Assembly (NCBI RefSeq): GCF_029813775.1
Contig: NZ_JARVKW010000046.1
Location: forward strand, 1 to 54,035
DNA length: 54,035 nucleotides
Direction: 5' to 3'
From: Streptomyces sp. DH24
Lineage (GTDB): Bacteria > Actinomycetota > Actinomycetes > Streptomycetales > Streptomycetaceae
The position numbers and the translations under genes are program-made. Of the stretch, positions 7,725-19,316 are shown in pieces. The stretch's first letter is position 1; every line of letters starts with the position of its first letter. Below the pieces are notes generated by a model. That model saw only the letters and a program-made list of their open reading frames with translations. It searched no databases and was not told the DNA's origin.

Positions 7725-9905
7725 ATGTCCAAGGACAGTGCCGCTTCGGCGCCGGGCCGTTCCGGAGCCCGGGCGGAGCGGCCTGTCGGCCGGAAGGCGC
7801 CGGGTTCCCGCTGGGACCGCTTCCTGGAGGGTGGGCTGCTGCAGGGCGGGGTGCAGGGCAGCCCGGTCCTCCGTCTGCTGCTGCGCTGGATACGCCGGCC
7901 CCTGCTGCCGGTCGTGCGGCTGTGGCGGCGCAACATCCAGCTCAAGGTCGTCGTCACCACGCTGCTGATGTCGCTGGGCGTCGTCCTGCTGCTGGGCTTC
8001 GTCGTCATCGGGCAGGTCCGCAACGGTCTGCTGGACGCCAAGGTCAAGGCGTCGCAGAGCCAGGCCACCGGCGGTTTCGCGGTGGCCAAGCAGAAGGCGG
8101 ACGAGGCCGCGAGCGGGCCCGCCGACGACGCGACCACCCCGGACGGCCGTTCCGCGCAGAACGTCATCCAGTGGATGAGCGACCTCGTCTATTCGCTGTC
8201 GAGCGGCGGCCAGGGCGCCTTCGACGTGGTGACCCTCCCGCCGTCCGGCGCGGAGAGCGACACCGGCGGACGCGGGCCCCGGGCCTCCGGCGGGGTGGAC
8301 CCGACGGCGAGCGTGCCCGAGGAACTGCGAGAGCGGATCGACCGCAGCACGAGCGCCGCGCAGAGCTACACCCGCATCGTCTACAACCCCAACACCGGCA
8401 AGGAGTCCCAGCCGGCCCTGGTCATCGGCAAGCAGGTCAACGACCCGAACAGCGACCCGTACCAGCTGTACTACCTCTTCCCGCTCACCCAGGAGGAGAA
8501 GTCGCTCAGCCTGGTCAAGGGGACGCTCGCGACGGCCGGGCTGTTCGTCGTCGTGCTCCTCGGGGCGATCGCCTGGCTCGTGGTGCGGCAGGTCGTCACG
8601 CCCGTACGGATGGCGGCGAGCATCGCCGAGCGGCTGTCCGCCGGGCGGCTCCAGGAACGTATGAAGGTCACTGGCGAGGACGACATCGCGCGGCTCGGCG
8701 AGGCCTTCAACAAGATGGCGCAGAACCTGCAGTTGAAGATCAACCAGCTGGAGGACCTGTCGCGGATGCAGCGCCGGTTCGTCTCGGACGTGTCGCACGA
8801 GCTGCGTACGCCGCTGACGACCGTGCGGATGGCCGCCGACGTCATCCACGAGGCACGGGAAGACTTCGACCCGGTGACCGCGCGGTCGGCGGAACTGCTC
8901 GCCGACCAGCTGGACCGCTTCGAGTCGCTGCTCGCGGACCTGCTGGAGATCAGCCGCTTCGACGCGGGCGCCGCGGCTCTGGAGGCCGAGCCGATAGACC
9001 TGCGCGACGTCGTCCGCCGGGTGGTCAGCGGTGCCGAGCCGCTCGCCGAGCGCAAGGGCTCGCGGATCCGGGTCGTCGGCGATCAGCAGCCCGTCGTGGC
9101 CGAGGCCGACGCGCGGCGCGTGGAGCGCGTCCTGCGCAACCTCGTCGTCAACGCCGTCGAACACGGCGACGGCCGGGACGTGGTCGTGAAGCTGGCCGCC
9201 GCGGGCGGCGCGGTGGCCGTCGCGGTGCGCGACTACGGCGTCGGGCTCAAGCCAGGTGAGGCCACGCGCGTGTTCAGCCGCTTCTGGCGGGCCGACCCGG
9301 CACGCGCGCGTACCACGGGCGGTACGGGACTGGGGCTGTCCATCGCCCTGGAGGACGCGCGGCTGCACGGCGGCTGGCTGCAGGCGTGGGGCGAGCCCGG
9401 TGGCGGCTCGCAGTTCCGGCTGACACTGCCGAGGACCGCCGACGAACCGCTGCGGGGCTCCCCGATACCGCTGGAGCCGACGGACTCGCGGCGCAACCGC
9501 GGCCTCGACGACGCCGGTCTGCCCCGAGGCGGCGGGGACGGCGACACGGCCGCCACCGTGCCCGTGCGGCAGCCGGGGCAGCAGGGGACCACGGGTTCCG
9601 CCCGCGACCCGATCGGGCAGCGCCTGTCCGCCGCGGCGCCCACGGCCGATCCGACCGCGCTGCCCGGCAACGGCGCGCGCGTGGTGCCGCGGGCCGCGGC
9701 GGGGACCTCAGGCGTCTCGGGACCGTCGGACGACTCGGGCGTGGGCCCGCACGACGGGCCGGCCGAGTCGCCCTCCGGGGCCGTGAACGGCCAGGACGAC
9801 GTACACCGGGAAGACACGCCCACGGCACGGAGCCAGGACGCGAGCCGGCCGGCCGGTGGGCCGCAGGACCTGCACAGGCAAGGGGAGGCAACTCGTGGGC
9901 GCTGA
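7725..9905 (+). CDS. mtrB: Sensor histidine kinase MtrB
   Basis: 726 residues; the ATG at 7725 follows the mtrA TGA by one base. There are two membrane segments (about 70-100 and 265-290) around an extracytoplasmic sensor region of about 165 residues. These are followed by HAMP, then HisKA with the phospho-acceptor histidine in VSHELRTPLTTV (H358), then HATPase_c with N, G1 (DYGVGL) and G2 (GGTGLGLSIAL) boxes. After about residue 580 comes a Gly/Pro/Thr-rich tail of roughly 150 residues with no recognisable domain. The end of the gene overlaps lpqB by 11 bases. Confidence 0.96.
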   Translation: MSKDSAASAPGRSGARAERPVGRKAPGSRWDRFLEGGLLQGGVQGSPVLRLLLRWIRRPLLPVVRLWRRNIQLKVVVTTLLMSLGVVLLLGFVVIGQVRNGLLDAKVKASQSQATGGFAVAKQKADEAASGPADDATTPDGRSAQNVIQWMSDLVYSLSSGGQGAFDVVTLPPSGAESDTGGRGPRASGGVDPTASVPEELRERIDRSTSAAQSYTRIVYNPNTGKESQPALVIGKQVNDPNSDPYQLYYLFPLTQEEKSLSLVKGTLATAGLFVVVLLGAIAWLVVRQVVTPVRMAASIAERLSAGRLQERMKVTGEDDIARLGEAFNKMAQNLQLKINQLEDLSRMQRRFVSDVSHELRTPLTTVRMAADVIHEAREDFDPVTARSAELLADQLDRFESLLADLLEISRFDAGAAALEAEPIDLRDVVRRVVSGAEPLAERKGSRIRVVGDQQPVVAEADARRVERVLRNLVVNAVEHGDGRDVVVKLAAAGGAVAVAVRDYGVGLKPGEATRVFSRFWRADPARARTTGGTGLGLSIALEDARLHGGWLQAWGEPGGGSQFRLTLPRTADEPLRGSPIPLEPTDSRRNRGLDDAGLPRGGGDGDTAATVPVRQPGQQGTTGSARDPIGQRLSAAAPTADPTALPGNGARVVPRAAAGTSGVSGPSDDSGVGPHDGPAESPSGAVNGQDDVHREDTPTARSQDASRPAGGPQDLHRQGEATRGR

Positions 9906-11724
9906 CCGCGTGGGAGGCGGCCGTCGGCAGCCGGGACGCGCGGTGGCGTACGCCGTGTGCGGCGCCGTGCTGCTGTCGGGGTGTGCCTCCATGCCCGACA
10001 GCGGGGACCTGCGGGGCGTGGAGTCCACCCCGCGGCAGGACACGCAGGTGCGGGTGTTCGCCATGCCGCCGCACGAGAACGCGTCGCCGTCCGAGATCGT
10101 GCAGGGCTTCCTCGAGGCGCTGACCAGTGACGACCCGAACTACGAGACGGCCGGCAAGTACCTCACCGAGGAGGCCGCGCGCACCTGGCGCCCCGAGCTG
10201 TCCACGACGGTGCTGGCGGACGCGCCGGAGACCAGGGCCGAACCCGTGGGCGGCCGTGAGGACGGCGAGGAGTTCGCGTTCACGATGACCGGCACCAAGG
10301 TCGCCACGGTGGACGCCCAGCAGTCGTACGTGCCCGTCACCGGCTCCTACAGCAGGCCGGTGCACCTGACGAAGGACCGCGAGAGCGGGCAGTGGCGGAT
10401 CGACGCGTTGCCGCAGGGCGTCGTGATGGGCAGGTCGGACTTCCAGCGCAACTACATGTCGGCCAACAAGTACTACTTCGCGTCGAACGCCGAGGCCGGG
10501 GAGGGCCGGCAGCCGTCGGCCGTCGCCGACCCCGTGTACGTGCGCCGGCGCGTGGATCCGATGACGCAGATGGCGCGCTCGCTGCTCAACGGGCCGACGA
10601 GCTGGCTCGGACCCGTGGCCAGGTCGAGCTTCCCGACGGGGACGGATCTGCGGAAGGACGCCCCCGCGCTGACGCCCGACGACCAGAACAAGGTGACCGT
10701 GCCGCTGAACGCCCGCGCGGCCCGGGTCGGCCCGGGCAAGTGCGACGAGATGGCCGCGCAGATGCTGTTCACGCTGCAGAACCTCACGCCGACCGTCGAC
10801 GAGGTCGAACTGCGGTCGGGCGGGAAGCAGTTGTGCTCGCTGACCGAGGCGCGGGCCGAGGCGGTGGCCGCGCTGGGCTCGCTGCAGCACCCCGACTACC
10901 TGTACTTCGTCGACGACGACCACCGGCTGGTGCGGCTGCCCACCGGCGTCGGCGCCACCAGGGCCGAACCGGTGCCGGGCGCCCTCGGCGAGGGCAGCAC
11001 CGCGCTGCGCACGGTGGCCGTCTCCCGCGACGAGCACACCGCGGCCGGGGTGAGCCTGGACGGCAAGACGCTGTACGTCGGGGCGCTCGTGTCGGGCGGT
11101 TCGCTCGGGGAGCCCGTGTTGCGCAGCCGGGGCAAGACCGAGGAGGACCGGCTGACGGCGCCGAGCTGGGACGCGCGGGGCGACCTGTGGGTGGCCGACC
11201 GTGATCCCGCGAAGCCCCGGCTGCTGCTGCTGGAGAAGGGCGCCGGCGAGCCGGTCGAGGTGGAGACGTCCGGCCTCGACGGGCGGATCCGGGCCGTTCG
11301 CGTGGCCGCCGACGGGGTGCGGATCGCGCTCGTCGTGGAGCAGGACGGCAAGCGGTCCCTGCTCATCGGGCGGATCGAACGGGGCGAGAAGTCGGACGAG
11401 CGGCCGGCGGTCACCGTCCTCGAACTGCGCTCCGCGACCCCCGAACTGGAGGAGGTCACGGCCATGTCGTGGGCCGGTGACAGCCGGCTCGTGGTGGTCG
11501 GGCGCGAGGAAGGCGGCGTGCAGCAGATGCGGTACGTCCAGAGCGACGGTTCCACGCCCGAGGGGCAGGCGCCCGCCGCGCTGACCGGCGTCGAGGAGAT
11601 CGCCGCGTCCCAGGACGACCGGCTGCCGCTGGTGGCGAACTCGGAGGACGGGATCGTACGGCTGCCGTCGGGCGCCCAGTGGCAGAAGGTGACGGAGGGG
11701 ACGGCGCCGGTCTATCCGGGGTGA
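9895..11724 (+). CDS. lpqB: Lipoprotein LpqB, MtrAB accessory
   Basis: 609 residues from the GTG at 9895, selected because AGGGGAGG precedes it and because it gives a proper lipoprotein signal: an Arg-rich start, a hydrophobic core and the lipobox LLSGC with lipidated C30. The frame is open further upstream but lies inside mtrB. The N-terminal half carries a GerMN-like domain and the C-terminal half the LpqB beta-propeller-like region. In mycobacteria LpqB contacts the extracellular part of MtrB and tunes the system; the same role is inferred from the conserved operon and the 11-bp overlap. Confidence 0.94.
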   Translation: MGADRVGGGRRQPGRAVAYAVCGAVLLSGCASMPDSGDLRGVESTPRQDTQVRVFAMPPHENASPSEIVQGFLEALTSDDPNYETAGKYLTEEAARTWRPELSTTVLADAPETRAEPVGGREDGEEFAFTMTGTKVATVDAQQSYVPVTGSYSRPVHLTKDRESGQWRIDALPQGVVMGRSDFQRNYMSANKYYFASNAEAGEGRQPSAVADPVYVRRRVDPMTQMARSLLNGPTSWLGPVARSSFPTGTDLRKDAPALTPDDQNKVTVPLNARAARVGPGKCDEMAAQMLFTLQNLTPTVDEVELRSGGKQLCSLTEARAEAVAALGSLQHPDYLYFVDDDHRLVRLPTGVGATRAEPVPGALGEGSTALRTVAVSRDEHTAAGVSLDGKTLYVGALVSGGSLGEPVLRSRGKTEEDRLTAPSWDARGDLWVADRDPAKPRLLLLEKGAGEPVEVETSGLDGRIRAVRVAADGVRIALVVEQDGKRSLLIGRIERGEKSDERPAVTVLELRSATPELEEVTAMSWAGDSRLVVVGREEGGVQQMRYVQSDGSTPEGQAPAALTGVEEIAASQDDRLPLVANSEDGIVRLPSGAQWQKVTEGTAPVYPG

Positions 11725-11806
11725 CGGGGGCGGGCCGCGGGGCCGCAAGCCGGTGACTGCCGCCCCGAGTTGACCCGGACCCGAGTCCGCGGACGGGCGG
11801 CCGGAG

Positions 11807-11829
11807 TTTTCCACAGGCGGTTGTCCACA
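11807..11829 (+). promoter_or_regulatory. Two DnaA-box-like nonamers upstream of comF
   Basis: TTTTCCACA (11807-11815) and TTGTCCACA (11821-11829) lie on the same strand, 14 bases apart. TTGTCCACA is the preferred DnaA box in Streptomyces. They occupy the 145-bp gap between lpqB and comF. Two nonamers do not make an origin, so they could be a DnaA regulatory site or a titration site. A further TTTTCCACA lies at 13017-13025, before hpf. Confidence 0.45.
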
Positions 11830-11869
11830 GGGGTGGCCCGGTCTCGTCGGTCTTGGCACAGTGGTGGGC

Positions 11870-12859
11870 ATGCGGGGGTGGTGGCAGGACCTCACCGACC
11901 TGGTGCTGCCGGCCGAGTGCGGAGGCTGCGGAATGCCTCGCACGGTGCTCTGCCCGGAGTGCCGTGCCGCCCTGAACGGGGCCGTACCGAGCCGGGTGCG
12001 ACCGGTGCCGGAGCCGCCCGGGCTGCCGGTGGTGCACGCGGCGGCCCGGTACGCGGACGAGGTGCGGGCCGTGCTGCTGGCCCACAAGGAGCGCGGCGCG
12101 CTGACACTCGCAGGCCCGCTCGGTACGGCTCTGGCGGGAGCGGTGCGGGCGGGGCTGGAGGAGGGCCGGGACGCTGATCCGGGGGCCCCGGTGCTGCTCG
12201 TTCCGGTGCCGTCCGCCGGCGGGGTGGTGCGGGCGCGTGGGCACGACCCGGCGCGGCGGATCGCGCTCGCGGCGGCGGGCGGGCTGAGGCGGGCCGGGAC
12301 GCCGGCGCGGGTGGCCGCCGTGCTGCGCCAGCGGCGTGCCGTGGCCGACCAGTCGGGGCTCACCTCCCGGCAGCGCATGGCGAATCTGGCGGGGGCGCTG
12401 ACCGTCGTCGCCGGTGGCGCCGGGCTGCTCGCCGGTGGTCGGGTCGTGCTCGTCGACGACCTGATGACGACCGGCGCGTCCCTCGCGGAGGCGGCGCGAG
12501 CCGTGCGGGAGGCGGCGGGGCGGGCGGCCGCCGATCGCCGGGGCGGGCGCGACAGCGAGGCGGACCGAGACACTCACGCGTCTGATCCGTACAGGAGCCG
12601 GGGCGGGACGGTCCCGCCGCCCGGCTGGGGCGGGGCCGTCCCCCATGGGGAAACGGCCGAACCGGATCCGGGTGCTCAGTCGCCGGTGTACGCGCGGGTG
12701 AGAGGGGAAGGCAGTGAGGAACGGAAGCCGGGAGCGCAGGAGAGGACGTACGGGCCCTCTACGGGCCCGCGAATGACCGGGACGAACCGCGCCGGGAACG
12801 TGATCCGCGCGGCCGTGGTCGCGGCATCGCCAGATTCTTTCGAATTAAACCGGAACTGA
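11870..12859 (+). CDS. ComF-family phosphoribosyltransferase-like protein
   Basis: 329 residues from the ATG at 11870 (MRGWWQDL); two GTG codons just upstream are alternatives. The N-terminal zinc ribbon is visible as CGGC near residue 17 and CPEC near residue 28. The phosphoribosyltransferase part includes VLLVPVPSAGG, RARGHDPARRIA and the PRPP loop VVLVDDLMTTGAS (about 192-204). The expected C-terminus AAVVAASPDSFELNRN is present, but about 88 polar low-complexity residues (about 221-308) interrupt the fold just before it. In naturally competent bacteria ComF helps DNA uptake; in Streptomyces the role is unknown. It follows lpqB by 145 bp. Confidence 0.88.
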   Translation: MRGWWQDLTDLVLPAECGGCGMPRTVLCPECRAALNGAVPSRVRPVPEPPGLPVVHAAARYADEVRAVLLAHKERGALTLAGPLGTALAGAVRAGLEEGRDADPGAPVLLVPVPSAGGVVRARGHDPARRIALAAAGGLRRAGTPARVAAVLRQRRAVADQSGLTSRQRMANLAGALTVVAGGAGLLAGGRVVLVDDLMTTGASLAEAARAVREAAGRAAADRRGGRDSEADRDTHASDPYRSRGGTVPPPGWGGAVPHGETAEPDPGAQSPVYARVRGEGSEERKPGAQERTYGPSTGPRMTGTNRAGNVIRAAVVAASPDSFELNRN

Positions 12860-13170
12860 CTGAGAACTTGCATCGTTGCAGGTAATGACAGCGTCAATTC
12901 ACCGGAACGGAGGTACGCGGCGGTAGAGGGTGACGACATCCGTCCGGGCGAGATATGTTCGGTTGTGAGGGAAAGCCGCAGGCCACACCTCCCATATCCG
13001 AATGCCGTGCCACGGGTTTTCCACATTCCTCCGTGCCGGTGGAGTGGAGATCTCGCCCATGGGGGAGGAGGTGGAAGTCACCAAGTCCGAGGTTCCGGTT
13101 TCCGCCGGAGCCTGGTGCGAAAGGGAGATGCTCCGCACCGCAGCGGAGCGATCCGGGAACGGAGTTCTGC
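12860..13170 (+). other. Long 5' region of hpf with hairpin
   Basis: There is no supportable gene in this 311-bp gap. It contains a DnaA-like nonamer (13017-13025) and, 21 bases before the hpf start, a perfect hairpin GCTCCGC (13130-13136) / GCGGAGC (13143-13149) with a 6-base loop. A purine-rich GGAG at 13161-13164 is the likely ribosome site for hpf. Short open frames here have no family resemblance. The gap probably holds the hpf promoter(s), which I could not place with confidence. Confidence 0.5.
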
Positions 13171-13860
13171 GTGGACATCGTCGTCAAGGGCCGCAAGACC
13201 GAGGTGCCCGAGCGGTTCCGCAAGCACGTGGCCGAGAAGCTGAAGCTGGAGAAGATCCAGAAGCTCGATGGCAAGGTGATCAGCCTCGACGTCGAGGTGT
13301 CCAAGGAGCCCAACCCCCGACAGGCCGACCGCTCTGACCGAGTGGAGATCACGCTCCGCTCCCGCGGGCCGGTGATCAGGGCGGAGGCAGCGGCGAGCGA
13401 CCCGTACGCGGCGCTCGACCTGGCGGCGGAGAAGCTGGACGCCCGGCTGCGCAAGCAGCACGACAAGCGGTACTCCCGGCGCGGCGCGCGCCGCCTCACG
13501 GCCGCTGAAGTCGCCGACCACGTCCCCGGCGCGGCCACCCTCAACGGAACCGGCGCAGGCCGGCCGGAGGAGCCCCAGGCCGTGCCCACCAAGAAGATCG
13601 GCTCGCTGGAAGTGCAGGGTGACGGCCCCCTGGTCGTCCGCGAGAAGACCCACGCCGCAGCACCGATGACCCTCGACCAGGCCCTCTACGAGATGGAGCT
13701 GGTCGGGCACGACTTCTACCTGTTCGTCGACTCCGACACCAAGGAGCCGGCTGTCGTCTACCGGCGGCACGCCTACGACTACGGCGTGATCCACCTCAGG
13801 ACGGACACCATGATCACGCAGGCGCCCTCACCCGATGCGGGCGGTTCGCTCGGCGGCTGA
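13171..13860 (+). CDS. hpf: Ribosome hibernation promoting factor, long form
   Basis: 229 residues from the GTG at 13171 (MDIVVKGRKTEVPERF); GGAG lies 6 bases before it. Longer in-frame starts upstream would add unrelated sequence. Residues 1-100 form the ribosome-binding domain (beta-alpha-beta, with KVISLDVEVSKE and DRVEITLRSRGPVIRAEAAASDPYAALDLAAEKLDARLRKQ). A linker (about 105-165) leads to the C-terminal dimerisation domain (PMTLDQALYEMELVGHDFYLFVDSDT ... VVYRRHAYDYGVIHL). Long HPF converts 70S ribosomes into inactive 100S dimers in stationary phase or under stress. A terminator-like hairpin follows. Confidence 0.96.
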   Translation: MDIVVKGRKTEVPERFRKHVAEKLKLEKIQKLDGKVISLDVEVSKEPNPRQADRSDRVEITLRSRGPVIRAEAAASDPYAALDLAAEKLDARLRKQHDKRYSRRGARRLTAAEVADHVPGAATLNGTGAGRPEEPQAVPTKKIGSLEVQGDGPLVVREKTHAAAPMTLDQALYEMELVGHDFYLFVDSDTKEPAVVYRRHAYDYGVIHLRTDTMITQAPSPDAGGSLGG

Positions 13861-13884
13861 CATCGCGGGGCGACAACAGCGGGC

Positions 13885-13921
13885 GGTGCCCCTGGAGCGC
13901 GTGTGCGCCCCAAGGGGCACC
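13885..13921 (+). terminator. Probable terminator after hpf
   Basis: Inverted repeat GGTGCCCCT (13885-13893) / AGGGGCACC (13913-13921), 24 bases after the hpf stop. There is no T-run, as is common in Streptomyces. It separates hpf from the response-regulator gene 148 bp further on. Confidence 0.6.
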
Positions 13922-14068
13922 GGTGTGCGCCCGTCGCGCGCCCCCCGCACTGTCATCGCAGTGGCGTCCGGGCATGGAATCATGGCGGCAACGGCCCAAC
14001 CGGTGGGCGGTTGCCTTGGGTTGGCGATGGCTCAGGACCGCAGGCCGCAGCCTTCAGGGGGAGGAACG

Positions 14069-14815
14069 ATGGCGGACAGCTTCGGACCGATGCGTACCGA
14101 GGACGCCGACGACAGCATGGTCGGCACGGGCCCGGACGAGGGCGCCTCACGCAAGGAGCCGATCAGAGTCCTGGTCGTGGACGACCACGCCCTGTTCCGC
14201 CGTGGTCTGGAGATCGTGCTCGCCGCCGAGGAGGACATCCAGGTCGTCGGTGAGGCGGGGGACGGCGCCGAGGCGGTCGAGAAGGCCGCGGATCTGCTGC
14301 CCGACATCGTCCTGATGGACGTACGGATGCCGAAGCGCGGCGGTATCGAGGCGTGCACCTCCATCAAGGAAGTCGCACCCAGCGCCAAGATCATCATGCT
14401 GACGATAAGCGATGAGGAAGCCGACCTCTACGACGCGATCAAGGCGGGCGCGACGGGTTATCTCCTGAAGGAGATCTCCACGGACGAGGTGGCCACCGCC
14501 ATTCGCGCGGTGGCAGACGGGCAGTCGCAGATCAGCCCGTCCATGGCGTCGAAGCTGCTCACCGAGTTCAAGTCGATGATCCAGCGGACGGACGAGCGCA
14601 GGCTCGTGCCCGCGCCCCGGCTCACCGACCGTGAACTGGAGGTCCTGAAACTCGTCGCCACGGGGATGAACAACAGGGATATCGCCAAGGAGTTGTTCAT
14701 CTCCGAGAACACCGTGAAGAACCACGTGCGCAACATCCTGGAGAAGCTTCAGCTGCATTCCAGGATGGAGGCCGTGGTGTACGCGATGCGGGAGAAGATC
14801 CTGGAGATCCGCTGA
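14069..14815 (+). CDS. Orphan NarL/LuxR-family response regulator
   Basis: 248 residues from the ATG at 14069, preceded by GGGGGAGGAA. A disordered stretch of 30 residues precedes the receiver domain. The receiver has the acidic pair in VVDDH and the phospho-acceptor aspartate in IVLMDVRMP (D84), with the switch threonine in MLTIS and the lysine in LLKEIS. The C-terminal GerE/LuxR helix-turn-helix is LTDRELEVLKLVATGMNNRD followed by ISENTVKNHVRNIL (about 184-225). No histidine kinase gene is adjacent, so the signal is unknown. Its stop is only 3 bases from the stop of the convergent glycosylase gene. Confidence 0.93.
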   Translation: MADSFGPMRTEDADDSMVGTGPDEGASRKEPIRVLVVDDHALFRRGLEIVLAAEEDIQVVGEAGDGAEAVEKAADLLPDIVLMDVRMPKRGGIEACTSIKEVAPSAKIIMLTISDEEADLYDAIKAGATGYLLKEISTDEVATAIRAVADGQSQISPSMASKLLTEFKSMIQRTDERRLVPAPRLTDRELEVLKLVATGMNNRDIAKELFISENTVKNHVRNILEKLQLHSRMEAVVYAMREKILEIR

Positions 14816-14818
14816 GGC

Positions 14819-16012
14819 TCAGGCGAGCAGCCGGGCGAGCTCCAGGGTGAGAGGCTCGCGCAGGTCCGGCGCGTCGACCCGTTCCACGCGCACGTCCGTG
14901 CAGTCCACCCAGCTCGCCGCCTCGACCAGGGCCTGCGCCACCCCGGGGACCGCCTTCGGGCCGTCCAGCGTGACCTGCCGGGCCACCAGCGTGCGTCCCT
15001 CGCGGGCCGGGTCCACCCGGCCGACGAGCCGGCCGCCGGCCAGGACCGGCATCGCGAAGTAGCCGTACACCCGCTTCGGCTTGGGGACGTAGGCCTCCAG
15101 GCGGTGGGTGAAGCCGAAGATCCGCTCCGTGCGCGCCCGTTCCCAGATGAGGGAGTCGAACGGGGACAGCAGCGTGGTGCGGTGCCGGCCGCGCGGAGCC
15201 GTCTCCAGGGCCGCCGGGTCGGCCCAGGCGGGCTTGCCCCAGCCCGCCACCGTGACCGGGACCAGACCCGAGTCCGCGATCACCGCCTCGACCTGCTCGC
15301 TCTTGAGGCGGTGGTAGTCGGCGATGTCCGCGCGCGTGCCGACGCCCAGGGCCTGGCCGGCCAGGCGGACCAGACGGCGCACGCACTCGGTGTCGTCCAG
15401 CTCGTCGTGCAGCAGGGCGGCCGGGACGGCGCGCTCGGCGAGGTCGTAGACCCGCTTCCAGCCGCGGCGCTCGACGCACACCACCTCGCCGTACATCAGG
15501 GCCCGCTCGACGGCGACCTTCGTGCCCGACCAGTCCCACCAGTCGTTGGTCTTCTTGGCGCCGCCCAACTCCGTGGCCGTCAGCGGGCCTTCGGCGCGGA
15601 GCTGCTTGATGACCTGGTCGTAGACGCCGTCCGGGAGCTCGTGGTGCCAGTGCGGGCGGTTGCGGTAGGCGCGGCGGCGGAAGGCGAAGTGGGGCCACTC
15701 CTCGACGGGCAGGATGCACGCCGCGTGCGACCAGTACTCGAAGGCGTGCGGCCCGTCCGGCGACGCGCCGTCCTGCCAGTAGGCGCGCTCGACCGTCTTG
15801 CGGCCGACGGCGCCCAGGCGCGCGTACGGGACGAGTTCGTGGGAGCGGGCGAGGACCGAGATCGTGTCGAGCTGCACCGCGCCGAGGTGCCGGAGCACTC
15901 CGCGGACCCCGGCGCGGCGGTCGGGGGCGCCGAGGAATCCCTGGGCCCGCAGGGCGATGCGGCGGGCGTCGTCTGCCGAGAGTTCCGTGCTGGGGCGCGG
16001 GAGGGTCGTCAT
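14819..16012 (-). CDS. YcaQ-like winged-helix DNA glycosylase
   Basis: 397 residues from the ATG at 16012 (MTTLPRPSTEL). It belongs to the HTH_42 (old DUF1006) family, which includes E. coli YcaQ and Streptomyces AlkZ; these remove bulky or crosslinking alkyl adducts from DNA. The catalytic-site motif reads QLD (Q47-L48-D49, in AVQLDTISVLARSHEL), the Q-hydrophobic-D form of the YcaQ-like branch rather than the QxQ form of AlkZ. Other family marks are WSHAACILP and LLSPFDSLIWERARTERIFGF. It is a single gene, tail-to-tail with the response regulator and divergent from secA. Substrate preference cannot be read from sequence. Confidence 0.87.
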   Translation of the reverse strand: MTTLPRPSTELSADDARRIALRAQGFLGAPDRRAGVRGVLRHLGAVQLDTISVLARSHELVPYARLGAVGRKTVERAYWQDGASPDGPHAFEYWSHAACILPVEEWPHFAFRRRAYRNRPHWHHELPDGVYDQVIKQLRAEGPLTATELGGAKKTNDWWDWSGTKVAVERALMYGEVVCVERRGWKRVYDLAERAVPAALLHDELDDTECVRRLVRLAGQALGVGTRADIADYHRLKSEQVEAVIADSGLVPVTVAGWGKPAWADPAALETAPRGRHRTTLLSPFDSLIWERARTERIFGFTHRLEAYVPKPKRVYGYFAMPVLAGGRLVGRVDPAREGRTLVARQVTLDGPKAVPGVAQALVEAASWVDCTDVRVERVDAPDLREPLTLELARLLA

Positions 16013-16412
16013 GACTCCGCACGATACGAGGTGGCACTGACAGCGCGCCCCGAGCTGCGGAAACTCGTCGCGGAGTACGCGCGGGTGCAGGGGGACGCGG
16101 TGCCGTCGACGGCGGTCCCGGGCCGATCCGCCCGCACGGCGCGACGGGTTGCCACCGCTCCTCGCGGTGGGTGAGCGCATGATCACGTTTCGCGTACATC
16201 GCGTGCGGGGCGCGGCACCATCCGGGGGTCCCGGACGTTGTTCATCGTGAAGCCGCCAGATGAAGCAGACAAAAACAGACGCAAGGCACCTGACGGTCGT
16301 CGTCCCGCCAGGCCTCCCGGCGCGCCCGGGTCCTCGCATACGATGGCCGTTGCTCAGTACGTCAAACGGAAACCGACCGTCCCAGGCCCGACCGGCAAGG
16401 AGACCAACCCCC
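16013..16412. other. Intergenic region between glycosylase gene and secA
   Basis: This 400-bp divergent gap should contain both promoters. Visible elements are a small hairpin CCACCG/CGGTGG near 16152-16170, a possible -10 hexamer TACGAT at 16339-16344 oriented to secA without a good -35 partner, and the secA ribosome site AAGGAGA at 16397-16403. The secA reading frame stays open back to 16260, but that part has no SecA similarity. I see no further gene. Confidence 0.5.
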
Positions 16413-19226
<2,814 letters not shown>

Positions 19227-19230
19227 CGGG

Positions 19231-19293
19231 CGCTCCGCGAGGAGCGAAACGTGGTGAAGGGCCGGGCGCTGTGAGGGCGCCCGGCCCTTCACC
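19231..19293 (+). terminator. Strong double-hairpin terminator between convergent genes
   Basis: A small hairpin CGCTCC-GCGA-GGAGCG (19231-19246) is followed by a perfect 17-bp stem, GGTGAAGGGCCGGGCGC (19253-19269) with its complement at 19277-19293 and a 7-base loop. It starts 4 bases after the secA stop and can serve both secA and the convergent Rv3235-family gene. Confidence 0.88.
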
Positions 19294-19316
19294 GTGCGCG
19301 GTGGGACGCGGCCCGC

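Noticed and set aside
11807..11829. Replication origin
   Set aside because: Only two DnaA-like nonamers and no dnaA/dnaN context; oriC of Streptomyces has many clustered boxes.
13002..13337. 111-codon open frame overlapping the hpf start
   Set aside because: It runs into hpf in the wrong frame and its sequence has no family resemblance.
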